DNA of 6,086 nt, from NCBI GenBank assembly GCA_022567855.1, contig JADFGE010000190.1:1-6086 (forward strand), given 5' to 3'. The notes beneath the pieces were generated by a model. The model was not told where the DNA came from and did not search any database. It saw only the letters and a list, made by a program, of their open reading frames with translations. The DNA comes from Planctomycetota bacterium (GTDB lineage Bacteria; Planctomycetota; Phycisphaerae; Phycisphaerales; SM1A02). This document shows positions 1-6,086 of the stretch, one piece after another (the first letter of the stretch is position 1; every line of letters begins with the position of its first letter). The position numbers and the translations under genes are program-made.

Positions 1-1
1 C

Positions 2-247
2 CGAGCGGAGTTTGAAACCCGGCTTGCCGACCTCCTTGTGGAGGCTGGGAGGTTCGCCGAAGCGGAGCGCATCTTGCTCGATAGCTACGCCAAATTCAGA
101 GAGAATCGGCAGGAGCCACCGCTGCAGGTACGAGCGGGTGGACTGCGCGAGGCCCTCGAGCGCCTCGTCAAACTCTACGAGTCTTGGGGCAAGCCCGACG
201 ATGCGGCATCCTATCGGAAGACGCGCAGCGAAAACACGCCGCAGTAG
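2..247 (+). CDS. C-terminal fragment of a TPR-containing protein, probably a Ser/Thr kinase-TPR protein
   Basis: This reading frame is open from the first bases of the window and ends at a TAG at 245-247, so only the last 81 residues are present and the true start lies upstream. The visible protein is almost wholly helical. It contains the phrases LLVEAGRFAEAERILLDSY, LREALERLVKLYESWGKPDDAASYRK and a short polar end. The pattern of 'grhaEAE.LLL.sy' followed by 'R.ALerLV.LYeaWGkp..Aa.yR' is the standard last TPR unit of planctomycete proteins that join an N-terminal protein kinase domain to a TPR array; that family memory is the basis of the call. The kinase part itself is not in the window, so a free-standing TPR protein remains possible. 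A GTG at 38 is an internal codon and not a likely start. The gene converges on the PEP-CTERM-like gene with a 41-bp gap. Confidence 0.8.
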   Translation, partial: RAEFETRLADLLVEAGRFAEAERILLDSYAKFRENRQEPPLQVRAGGLREALERLVKLYESWGKPDDAASYRKTRSENTPQ

Positions 248-288
248 ACGGGTGACAGCAACTTGTTTGCAGCGAGACTGAAGTCTTC

Positions 289-1023
289 TTACCTCAGAAG
301 TGACCTTCGACGACGACGCCGTGCTCCAACTGCGGCGATTATGAACAAACTCAACGCTCCCGGAGCAGGTGCGAATTCAACACCTCGCAGCGCCATACTG
401 TATTCGCCGGCAAAGTCTCCTCCCGGGTCGCCGGCCCATCCGGTGATCTTGAACGGCCCGCCGCGACCGTCGGGGCCGGAGATCTCGAAAGGATCCAGAG
501 GATCAAACGCGAAGATTTCCCCTCCGGCGCTGAACGGGTCATGGTTGAACCGCGTGATCGCGATGTAGTAGAGCCCCGGGTCTACCAGGGCAGGAGAGCC
601 GTCCGTGGGCATGGGGATAAGCAGGGAGAGATCGGAACCGACACCAGGGTGGTCATCGTTGCCAAGAAACCCCAGGGCTAGGAGGGGGTCTGCCGTGGGC
701 TGGAAGAGCCACAGTTGCGAATTGAAATTGGCGAAGGCCATCGCAAGGTCCGGGTCGTTCGGATCGGTGGTGGCGCGGAAGTTCATCGGATCGACGATAT
801 TGATCAGGAACATGTCCTCGAAATCGACCATCCCGCCGAATAGCGCTGCCATGCCCAGGCTGCCGTTGATGAACCCCAGCGTGCCGCTGCCGATGGTGGG
901 TTGGCCGGGGGGGAGCGAGCCGGCGTCACCCATCTCCTCCCACTTCGGCCCGGAGGCTGTCGCCGTAGCTGTCAGCGTGATTACCACCACGCCCACGAAT
1001 CCTGCGTTGAAAAGCTTGTTCAT
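289..1023 (-). CDS. Secreted PEP-CTERM-like protein with PAPGAL/arginine sorting tail
   Basis: A 244-residue exported protein of unknown function. Residues 1-24 form a signal peptide (Lys3, hydrophobic stretch 8-17, small residues ATAS before the likely cleavage). The middle is rich in Gly, Pro, Asp and Phe and lacks Cys. It includes DPGLYYIAITRFNHDPFSAGG (149-169, one continuous stretch) and a closing GEYSMALRGVEF, which resemble the beta-sandwich pre-peptidase-like proteins often found with sorting tails. The end is a tripartite signal: PAPGAL at 219-224, a hydrophobic stretch to about 233, then six arginines at 235-240. In known PEP-CTERM systems such a tail is cut by an exosortase, which anchors or releases the protein at the cell surface; no exosortase gene is in this window. 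The start was set at the second of two adjacent ATGs because GGAGG lies 6 nt upstream; ATG at 1026 or at 1050 is possible. The long opposing frame at 605-1192 is a shadow. Confidence 0.82.
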   Translation of the reverse strand: MNKLFNAGFVGVVVITLTATATASGPKWEEMGDAGSLPPGQPTIGSGTLGFINGSLGMAALFGGMVDFEDMFLINIVDPMNFRATTDPNDPDLAMAFANFNSQLWLFQPTADPLLALGFLGNDDHPGVGSDLSLLIPMPTDGSPALVDPGLYYIAITRFNHDPFSAGGEIFAFDPLDPFEISGPDGRGGPFKITGWAGDPGGDFAGEYSMALRGVEFAPAPGALSLFIIAAVGARRRRRRSLLR

Positions 1024-1028
1024 CATAC

Positions 1029-1034
1029 TCCTCC
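1029..1034 (-). promoter_or_regulatory. Shine-Dalgarno site of the PEP-CTERM-like gene
   Basis: On the minus strand GGAGGA lies just before a double ATG (1026 and 1023). Spacing from GGAGG is 6 nt to the second ATG and 3 nt to the first, which favours the start at 1023. It also argues against the longer frame from 1050, where this site would fall inside the coding region and where I see no comparable site upstream. Confidence 0.6.
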
Positions 1035-1136
1035 ACATATTGAAACCCATCGATGGCCGGAGGGTCCCCGGTAAGCGGGTCTCGGCACGCGGCGGTCCGC
1101 TCCGCCTCAGTTGGTCAATGAGAACAGACCGCGTAA

Positions 1137-1157
1137 GGCTCTGGCCCGGCCAGGGCT
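1137..1157 (+). other. Predicted RNA hairpin in the divergent intergenic region
   Basis: GGCTCTGGC pairs with GCCAGGGCT around a CCG loop, giving nine base pairs of which two are G-U. At DNA level the core is the 13-base interrupted palindrome CTGGCC-C-GGCCAG (1141-1153). The G-U pairs only work in a plus-strand transcript, so if it functions as RNA it would lie in a long 5' leader of the cytochrome gene. No U-tract follows, so it is not a standard terminator. The DNA palindrome could instead be a protein-binding site. In DNA this GC-rich, such a hairpin may be chance. Confidence 0.25.
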
Positions 1158-1387
1158 GCCCTCGCTGTCAGATCGCGCTGCCGCCCCTCTAACCTACCAC
1201 TTGGGCACACCCCCTGGCAAGGAAAAACTGCCGTTTTCGAGGCCAACCGCGCTGCCTACCTCTCTGGGCTCGATGCCCTAGCGTGCCTCGCCGCGGCAAG
1301 GGTCTTGCTTCGGTCTTCGCGCTCGCCCAACAGCCCTCGCGGTCGGTACCATGGCCTCGCGGCAACGACCGGTAAGGTGTATCGGCG

Positions 1388-1392
1388 AGGAG
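1388..1392 (+). promoter_or_regulatory. Shine-Dalgarno site supporting the GTG start of the cytochrome gene
   Basis: AGGAG, within the purine-rich run GAGGAGAGG, ends 7 nt before the GTG at 1400. Good spacing plus an intact signal peptide directly after this GTG settle the start; the next in-frame ATG (residue 37) would remove the signal peptide. Confidence 0.65.
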
Positions 1393-1399
1393 AGGCACC

Positions 1400-3412
1400 G
1401 TGGTACGACTGTATGCGCTGGTGATCGGATCGAAACCGCTCTTGGTCGCGCTGGCTCTCGCTCAGCTCGCGGTGGTTCCTCAAGTGACCGCGGAGCAGTC
1501 GGATCACATGAAGACGGCTCGTGTCGCGGTCAGTGAAGTTGCTCCTGGCCCAAGTGACACCCAGCCTCCGGATCAGGACGAAGATGACTTGCTGGGCGAG
1601 CAGGACGATCTGTTTGGCGATGAGGACGACCTGCTGGACGAGCCCAAGCCTGCGCATGACACCGCGGCGATACAACCACCGGCTGATATCGCCCATGAAC
1701 AAGTCTTCATGGCGGATCGATTTCCCCCGGCGACCGCGTGTGCGACATGCCATCCCAAGCACTATCGCGAGTGGTCGGTGTCGCAGCACGCCTACGCGCA
1801 AATGAGCCCCGTCTTCAACGCGATGCACGGGACCATTCTCATGCTGACCAACGGGACCAACGGCGACTTTTGCATTCGCTGCCATTCACCCGTCGGGATG
1901 AACCTCGGCGAGCCGGCGTTCATGAGCAACATCGATCGTCATCCGACGTCGCGTGAAGGCGTGACCTGCATCGTCTGTCACCGCGTCAACAAGGAGTACG
2001 GCAAGATCAGCGGACGGTTGGCCATCGTCGAGGGTGATATTCTCTCGCCGGTGTACGGCCCGACCGGGAACGACGAACTGGCTCGGGTGCTGGCCAACCC
2101 GGACAAGTATCGTGTGGTCACGACCAACGAACCGGGTCGCAAGATTCACACCGAAGTCGTCAAGTTCTTCCAGATCGACAAGTCGGGTTTCTGCGGAACA
2201 TGCCACGACGTCACGCTGGTCAACGGCTTTCGTTTGGAGGAGGCGTTCAGTTCCTACAAGCAATCACCAGCCGCCAAGCGAGGCGTGAGCTGCCAGGACT
2301 GTCACATGGGAGTGAAGCCCGGCGTTGTTTCAGGGTATGCGACGGGGCCGGCCGCTATCGTCGGCGGCGTGCCCACCCGTGATCGCAAGATCACGAATCA
2401 CTATTTTGCGGGCCCGGATTATCCGATCATCCATCCCGGCATCTTCCCCTTGAACGCCAAGGCCGTGAAGGAGGAGTCTGAGAAGGACGATCCCACGGCC
2501 GAAGGACTTGCCACGATCCGTGAATGGTTGACCTTCGATCACCGGGCCGGGTGGGGGACCGATGACTTCGAGGACACCCTCTCGCAAGACTACGAATTTC
2601 CCCCGCGTTGGGACTCGATCGACGACCGATACGATGCCCGCGACATTATCCAGGAGAACCTCGAGTTGCTGGCTTGGGGGCAAGACCAGCGCGAGGCGAT
2701 TCTCCGTGTGGGTTATGTCCTGGGTGAGATCGTTACGCAAAAGGCGGACGAGACCGGGATCAAGTTCAAGGTGCAAGTGCGCAACGGGACCGACGGCCAC
2801 GAAGTACCAACCGGTTTCGATGCCGAGCGCCTGGTGTTTCTGCGCGTTACAGTAACCGATCGCGCCGGCCGGGTCGTGATGCAATCGGGCGATCTGGATC
2901 CGAACGGCGACGTGCGCGACCTGCACTCGTTGTACGTGCATGACGGCGAGCTGCCGTTGGACGAACAGTTGTTCAGCCTGCAATCGAAGTTCATCACCCG
3001 CAATCTCCGTGGTGGTGAACGAGAGCAGGTCTTGCCCATCAATTACTCGATCGATCCGCTGCCGTTTATCCGACCGGAATCCAGGCCGACGATCATCTAC
3101 GGCCGGCCCGCCGGAGCGCGCAAGCACCGGAAGACCATTCCGCCGCTTCAAGAGCGCTGGGGGCATTACGAAGTGGACAAGTCGAAGCTGACGGGTAATG
3201 GACCGTACGCCGCCAATATCAAACTTATTGCGGCGATGGTCCCCGTCAACCTGCTCAGTGAGATCATCCTGGCGGGAATCGACTACGACATGACGCCGCG
3301 CGAGTTGGCGGACGGTATCCGAGACGGTCACATTGTCTTATGGGAAAAGGAAATCACCTTCGATGTTCATGCCGACGGCGCGGCGAGCGCCAAGACGGGG
3401 CCGACCGGATAA
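1400..3412 (+). CDS. Secreted pentaheme c-type cytochrome (cytochrome c554-like)
   Basis: A 670-residue exported electron carrier or redox enzyme. A signal peptide covers residues 1-31 (basic n-region, hydrophobic 13-26, VTA before cleavage). A Pro- and Asp-rich linker follows, with an acidic heptad repeat at 62-82. Five CXXCH heme-binding motifs sit at 114-118 (CATCH), 158-162 (CIRCH), 190-194 (CIVCH), 265-269 (CGTCH) and 298-302 (CQDCH). Nearby histidines (121, 130, 143, 181, 250, 334, 345) could be distal ligands. Motif spacing and the opening ACATCHPKHYREWSVSQHA resemble the cytochrome c554 superfamily, which usually has four hemes and is much shorter. Residues from about 305 to 670 have no CXXCH and no Cys. 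They include a beta-rich segment with GHEVPTG (466-472), a motif recurring in multiheme cytochromes. Heme attachment places the protein in the periplasm or beyond. It is the first gene of a probable three-gene operon. Substrate is unknown; nitrogen-compound chemistry and pure electron transfer are both possible. Confidence 0.88.
   Translation: MVRLYALVIGSKPLLVALALAQLAVVPQVTAEQSDHMKTARVAVSEVAPGPSDTQPPDQDEDDLLGEQDDLFGDEDDLLDEPKPAHDTAAIQPPADIAHEQVFMADRFPPATACATCHPKHYREWSVSQHAYAQMSPVFNAMHGTILMLTNGTNGDFCIRCHSPVGMNLGEPAFMSNIDRHPTSREGVTCIVCHRVNKEYGKISGRLAIVEGDILSPVYGPTGNDELARVLANPDKYRVVTTNEPGRKIHTEVVKFFQIDKSGFCGTCHDVTLVNGFRLEEAFSSYKQSPAAKRGVSCQDCHMGVKPGVVSGYATGPAAIVGGVPTRDRKITNHYFAGPDYPIIHPGIFPLNAKAVKEESEKDDPTAEGLATIREWLTFDHRAGWGTDDFEDTLSQDYEFPPRWDSIDDRYDARDIIQENLELLAWGQDQREAILRVGYVLGEIVTQKADETGIKFKVQVRNGTDGHEVPTGFDAERLVFLRVTVTDRAGRVVMQSGDLDPNGDVRDLHSLYVHDGELPLDEQLFSLQSKFITRNLRGGEREQVLPINYSIDPLPFIRPESRPTIIYGRPAGARKHRKTIPPLQERWGHYEVDKSKLTGNGPYAANIKLIAAMVPVNLLSEIILAGIDYDMTPRELADGIRDGHIVLWEKEITFDVHADGAASAKTGPTG
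1583..1645 (+). repeat. Three tandem 21-nt units encoding an acidic heptad repeat
   Basis: Residues 62-82 of the cytochrome are three consecutive seven-residue units: DDLLGEQ, DDLFGDE and DDLLDEP. The consensus is D-D-L-(L/F)-(G/D)-(E/D)-x. The units are in register at DNA level but differ at several bases, so the amino-acid pattern looks kept while the DNA has drifted. The stretch lies between the signal peptide and the first heme motif, in an otherwise Pro- and Ala-rich linker. Confidence 0.7.
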
Positions 3413-3421
3413 CAAGCAGCA

Positions 3422-4867
3422 GTGAGTCACGGCCCGATGAGCGTGTTCAACAACGGTACATCAAGGTGGCGGCAACGCGGTGCGGCGTACGGGCTCTTCT
3501 TGGGGTGCCTGACGCCGGTTGCGTTTGGGCAGGACGCCGCTCACCACAGTCAAGAGCAATCGCACGAACAGGAAAGCGCCGCGCGATTCCCCGATGAACC
3601 GATCCCGCTGAAGCTCGAGGGATTTCCCCAACGGCCGAAACCGATTCTGGAGCTCGGCCCGCGGTTCCTCGGGACAGGTACGCTGGATCCCGGGTTTGAA
3701 GTGCCCGGCGGCGCGGTGTGGCAGCCGGCGCTGCTTATCTACGGAACGTACCGCACGGCGTTCCAGACCTTCGACGATGGCACGGACAAGTTCACCGAAT
3801 GGGTCAACCGCCTCGACCTGTTCGGTAATCTTCAACTGACGAGCACGGAGCGAATTCTCGTTGGGATGAGACCGCTGGATCAGGACGGGCGATTCACCGG
3901 CTACGCCTTGGAACCGGGCGGCGAGGCGGACGGCTGGCTCGACGAGTTCAACGGGCGGGTCACGACGCTCTTCTTTGAGGGCGACATCGGCGAAATGCTG
4001 CCCAACCTCGATCCGTCCGATTTTGGAACCAACGACTGGGGATTCTCGGTCGGTCGACAGCCGTTGGTGTTTCAGGAGGGCCTGCTGATCAACGACACAA
4101 TCGACGGCGTGGCCCTCGTGCGCGATACGCTTACGCCCAAGGGTGGATCCGATTTGAGGCTGACCTTCTTCTACGGTTGGGACAACATCCACCGGGACAA
4201 TAATCAAGAGACCGGCGGGACAAATATGTTCGCGCTGTTCACGGAGTCGGATTTCCCATCCAGCACCTATCAGTTCGACGCCGTCTACATCCATGATGAT
4301 GAGGGTCGCACTAACGGCTTCTACTGGGGCGCCGGGGCGATCCAGAGACTCCACCATTTCAACACGGCCTTTCGGGTGCTCGGCTCGTATGCGCTGGACG
4401 ATGAGGGACCGGAGGTGAGCAGCGGTCATCTACTGTTTGCTGAAGTATCTTGGACGCCTCATCGCACGCACAACATCATGTACGTCAACGGCTTCTGGGG
4501 GATCGACGAGTTCGCCTCGGCGGCCCGCGGCCCGGCGACCGGAGGTCCGCTCGGCCGCACCGGCGTTCTGTTTGCCGCTGTCGGGCTGGGCAACTATGGC
4601 GCTGCCCTGGGGAATCGCGCCGACAACGCTGTCGGCGGAGCCATCGGATACCAGATGTTCTTCGACGAGACCCGCAAGCAGTTGATTCTCGAAGCCGGCG
4701 GACGCACCGGCGCCAAGGGCGATGAAGACTCGATCTTCGCGCTCGGCGCTCGCTATCAACAAGCGATCGGGCAAAGAACTATCCTGCGTTTCGATGTCTT
4801 CGGAGCGATTCCCGAGGAGGGCGACAAGGCCTATGGCGCGCGTGTCGAGCTCCAGTTCAAGTTCTAA
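3422..4867 (+). CDS. Outer-membrane beta-barrel protein (porin-like)
   Basis: A protein of 481 residues, or 476 if the ATG at 3437 is used; neither start has a strong ribosome site, so the choice is open. The signal peptide runs to about residue 36 (hydrophobic 21-34, AFG before Gln37). The only Cys (29) lies inside it and does not fit a lipobox. A His/Glu/Gln-rich segment (AHHSQEQSHEQE, 40-51) and a Pro-rich stretch lead to a mature domain of alternating polar and aromatic strands broken by Asp/Gly-rich turns. The last residues, ARVELQFKF, end in the terminal Phe expected for outer-membrane assembly. The segment GFSVGRQPLVFQEGLLIND (207-225) recalls alginate-export-like porins, but the family assignment is tentative. 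The short gap after the cytochrome stop suggests co-transcription and a shared role: a passage for substrate, or a sheath for a heme conduit. It lacks the N-terminal CXXC known from MtrB proteins. Confidence 0.78.
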   Translation: MSHGPMSVFNNGTSRWRQRGAAYGLFLGCLTPVAFGQDAAHHSQEQSHEQESAARFPDEPIPLKLEGFPQRPKPILELGPRFLGTGTLDPGFEVPGGAVWQPALLIYGTYRTAFQTFDDGTDKFTEWVNRLDLFGNLQLTSTERILVGMRPLDQDGRFTGYALEPGGEADGWLDEFNGRVTTLFFEGDIGEMLPNLDPSDFGTNDWGFSVGRQPLVFQEGLLINDTIDGVALVRDTLTPKGGSDLRLTFFYGWDNIHRDNNQETGGTNMFALFTESDFPSSTYQFDAVYIHDDEGRTNGFYWGAGAIQRLHHFNTAFRVLGSYALDDEGPEVSSGHLLFAEVSWTPHRTHNIMYVNGFWGIDEFASAARGPATGGPLGRTGVLFAAVGLGNYGAALGNRADNAVGGAIGYQMFFDETRKQLILEAGGRTGAKGDEDSIFALGARYQQAIGQRTILRFDVFGAIPEEGDKAYGARVELQFKF

Positions 4868-4952
4868 GCGAGGCTCGATCTCAGGCCCCACCGTGGCGGC
4901 TCGAACGCCGACTGATGACCTGAACGTGAACGAGCGCGACGTGCAACGGTAC

Positions 4953-4958
4953 GGTGAG
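4953..4958 (+). promoter_or_regulatory. Shine-Dalgarno-like site of the reductase gene
   Basis: GGTGAG ends 7 nt before the ATG at 4966. It supports that start, which also places a clean membrane segment at the N-terminus. The 98-bp gap between the barrel gene and this one shows no clear terminator hairpin, which fits continued transcription from upstream. Confidence 0.45.
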
Positions 4959-4965
4959 ATCGCCC

Positions 4966-6086
4966 ATGGCCGATAGTGTCTGGATCATCGGGGCCGCGAT
5001 CCTCGGGCTGATTCTCGTGCAGATGTTGGTGGCGCTGACGGGCTCAATCCGCCGCCTTGGGCACGAGCAGGCTCGGCGCCGGATGGAGATCCAATTGTTC
5101 GAGCATCGCGTCGCCGCCGCTCGAGCGCTCCGCGCCCAGCGGGAGCAGGCGACCTCGGCCTGGACCGGGTATCGCAAATTCGAGGTGCAGCGCAAAGTGG
5201 ACGAAGGCGGCGATATCTGCTCCTTCTATCTCGTCCCACATGATCGCAAGCACCTGCCCGGATTCAGCCCCGGCCAGTACCTCACCTTCAAGCTCGACAT
5301 CCCCGGCCGGGACAAGCCGACCGTCCGCTGTTACTCGTTGTCCGATGCCCCGGGCACTCCGTATTACCGACTATCGATCAAGCGCCTTGGGCCGCCGCGA
5401 GACAAGCCGGGTGCGCCGTCGGGTCTCTCCTCCAACTATTTCCACGACCAGGTGCAGCAAGGCGACATCCTCGATGTCAAGGCCCCGACCGGGCACTTCT
5501 TTCTCGACCTCTCCAAGCAAGACCCGATCGTGCTTGTGGGCGGGGGGGTCGGCGTGACCCCGGTGCTGAGCATGCTCAACGCCGTCGCGGCCGACGCCTC
5601 CAAGCGCGAGACCTGGTTCTTCTACGGCGTCCGCAACAGTTCCGAGCACATCTTGAGCGATCACTTCCGCAGTATCGCGGCCCAGCACGACCACATTCAT
5701 TTGAACATCTGCTACAGCGATCCCGGCCCCAACGACGCCGAGGGCGAGCACTATGACTTTGCCGAGCGGGTGAGCATCGAGCTGTTCAAGCGACGGCTGC
5801 CCTCGAACAACTACGACTTCTATATCTGCGGTCCCCCGCCGATGATGCAATCGCTCACGTCCGGGCTTCAGGAGTGGGGCGTCCCCAAGAGCCGTATCCA
5901 CTTCGAGGCGTTCGGTCCCGCTACGGTGAAACGAACAGCGCCCAAGGCCGATCCGTCGGCGGCGGCGGATGCTCCGTCGGCTCAGGTCACGTTCAGCAAG
6001 TCGGGAAAAACGCTAGCCTGGGACCCCAGCTACGATTCGCTGCTGGAATTCGCCGAGGATCATGGCATCGAAATCGACTCCGGCTG
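4966..6086 (+). CDS. Membrane-anchored FAD/NAD(P)H oxidoreductase with C-terminal [2Fe-2S] domain (partial, 3' end missing)
   Basis: 373 residues are present and the frame is still open at the window edge. Residues 5-25 form one transmembrane helix. Arg-rich residues follow (29-39), predicting that the rest faces the cytoplasm, and 28-65 is a long charged helix. The FAD domain (about 69-182) contains PGQY (102-105) and RCYSLSD (121-127), the flavin-binding RxYS motif of ferredoxin-reductase-type enzymes. The nucleotide domain contains GGGVGVTP (192-199) and CGPPPMM (288-294), typical of NAD(P)H binding. After an Ala/Pro linker (about 324-340) a plant-type ferredoxin domain begins (VTFSKSGKTL, then SLLEFAEDHGIEIDSG). 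Its cluster cysteines should come immediately after the cut. Expected chemistry is hydride transfer from NAD(P)H to FAD, then single electrons to [2Fe-2S] and a partner. The partner is unknown; the cytochrome operon is the obvious context, but an oxygenase encoded downstream is an alternative. Confidence 0.88.
   Translation, partial: MADSVWIIGAAILGLILVQMLVALTGSIRRLGHEQARRRMEIQLFEHRVAAARALRAQREQATSAWTGYRKFEVQRKVDEGGDICSFYLVPHDRKHLPGFSPGQYLTFKLDIPGRDKPTVRCYSLSDAPGTPYYRLSIKRLGPPRDKPGAPSGLSSNYFHDQVQQGDILDVKAPTGHFFLDLSKQDPIVLVGGGVGVTPVLSMLNAVAADASKRETWFFYGVRNSSEHILSDHFRSIAAQHDHIHLNICYSDPGPNDAEGEHYDFAERVSIELFKRRLPSNNYDFYICGPPPMMQSLTSGLQEWGVPKSRIHFEAFGPATVKRTAPKADPSAAADAPSAQVTFSKSGKTLAWDPSYDSLLEFAEDHGIEIDSG

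Larger units (their letters stand above)
1024..1399. other. Divergent intergenic region, no gene seen
   Basis: This 376-bp gap separates the minus-strand PEP-CTERM-like gene from the plus-strand cytochrome gene, so it should hold the promoters for both. I could not find a convincing -35/-10 pair or a sigma-54 type -24/-12 pair on either strand. A TTGACC on the minus strand (1118-1113) has no matching -10. Short open frames here (for example on the minus strand at 1189-1398) are arginine-rich, resemble nothing known to me and are likely chance frames in GC-rich DNA. The region contains a small hairpin at 1137-1157 and an AAAAC/GTTTT inverted repeat at 1224-1237. Confidence 0.6.

Noticed and set aside
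285..300. Possible terminator hairpin CTTCT...AGAAG between the convergent genes
   Set aside because: The stem is only five base pairs, it overlaps the minus-strand stop codon, and no U-tract follows on either strand.
1051..1080. Resemblance to a c-di-GMP riboswitch core (CCTCCGGCC on the minus strand upstream of the PEP-CTERM-like gene)
   Set aside because: Only a short string matches; the rest of the conserved core and the two stacked helices could not be traced.
605..1192. 195-codon plus-strand open frame opposite the PEP-CTERM-like gene
   Set aside because: It is Ser/Pro/Arg-rich with no recognisable pattern, whereas the minus strand has a ribosome site, signal peptide and sorting tail.
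1224..1237. AAAAC/GTTTT inverted repeat as a terminator
   Set aside because: The stem is five pairs, mostly A-T, with no GC-rich base, and it is not placed after any gene end.
2330..3331. 333-codon minus-strand open frame opposite the cytochrome gene
   Set aside because: It lies entirely inside the heme-motif gene. Its translation is Arg/Val/His/Asp-rich without recognisable domains, as expected for the antisense of a GC-rich coding frame.
3461..4429. 322-codon minus-strand open frame opposite the barrel gene (and a further one at 4430-4891)
   Set aside because: The plus strand has a signal peptide, barrel-like strands and a terminal Phe. The antisense product shows no domain or export logic and is a shadow frame.
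5371..5901. 176-codon minus-strand open frame opposite the reductase gene
   Set aside because: The plus strand carries clear FAD and NAD(P)H motifs across the same bases; the antisense frame has none.

Overview
The window is GC-rich and gene-dense and reads as chromosome of a planctomycete-like bacterium, possibly a Phycisphaerae-type or uncultured relative. Two independent cues support this. The first gene fragment ends in the TPR tail typical of planctomycete Ser/Thr kinase-TPR proteins. The second gene encodes a secreted protein with a PAPGAL plus arginine-cluster sorting tail, the planctomycete flavour of PEP-CTERM. The taxonomic call is inference from family resemblance; no search was run.

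Layout: (1) 2-247 (+), the 3' end of a TPR-containing gene. (2) 289-1023 (-), a secreted PEP-CTERM-like protein, tail to tail with the first gene. (3) 1024-1399, a 376-bp divergent intergenic region with a small predicted RNA hairpin but no promoter I can support. (4) 1400-3412 (+), a secreted pentaheme c-type cytochrome with an acidic heptad repeat near its N-terminus. (5) 3422-4867 (+), an outer-membrane beta-barrel protein starting 9 bp (or 24 bp) after the cytochrome stop. (6) 4966-6086 (+, runs off the window), a membrane-anchored FAD/NAD(P)H oxidoreductase with a C-terminal plant-type [2Fe-2S] domain that is cut by the window edge.

Genes 4-6 share a strand with short gaps and look like one operon. 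Together they offer a cytoplasmic-face flavin/iron-sulfur reductase, a periplasmic multiheme cytochrome and an outer-membrane barrel. That set is consistent with an electron route across the cell envelope (a porin-cytochrome arrangement) or with a respiratory or detoxifying redox module whose substrate enters through the barrel. The link that would carry electrons across the inner membrane is not in this window, so the pathway remains a hypothesis. No RNA genes, insertion sequences, CRISPR arrays, integration sites or origins were seen.
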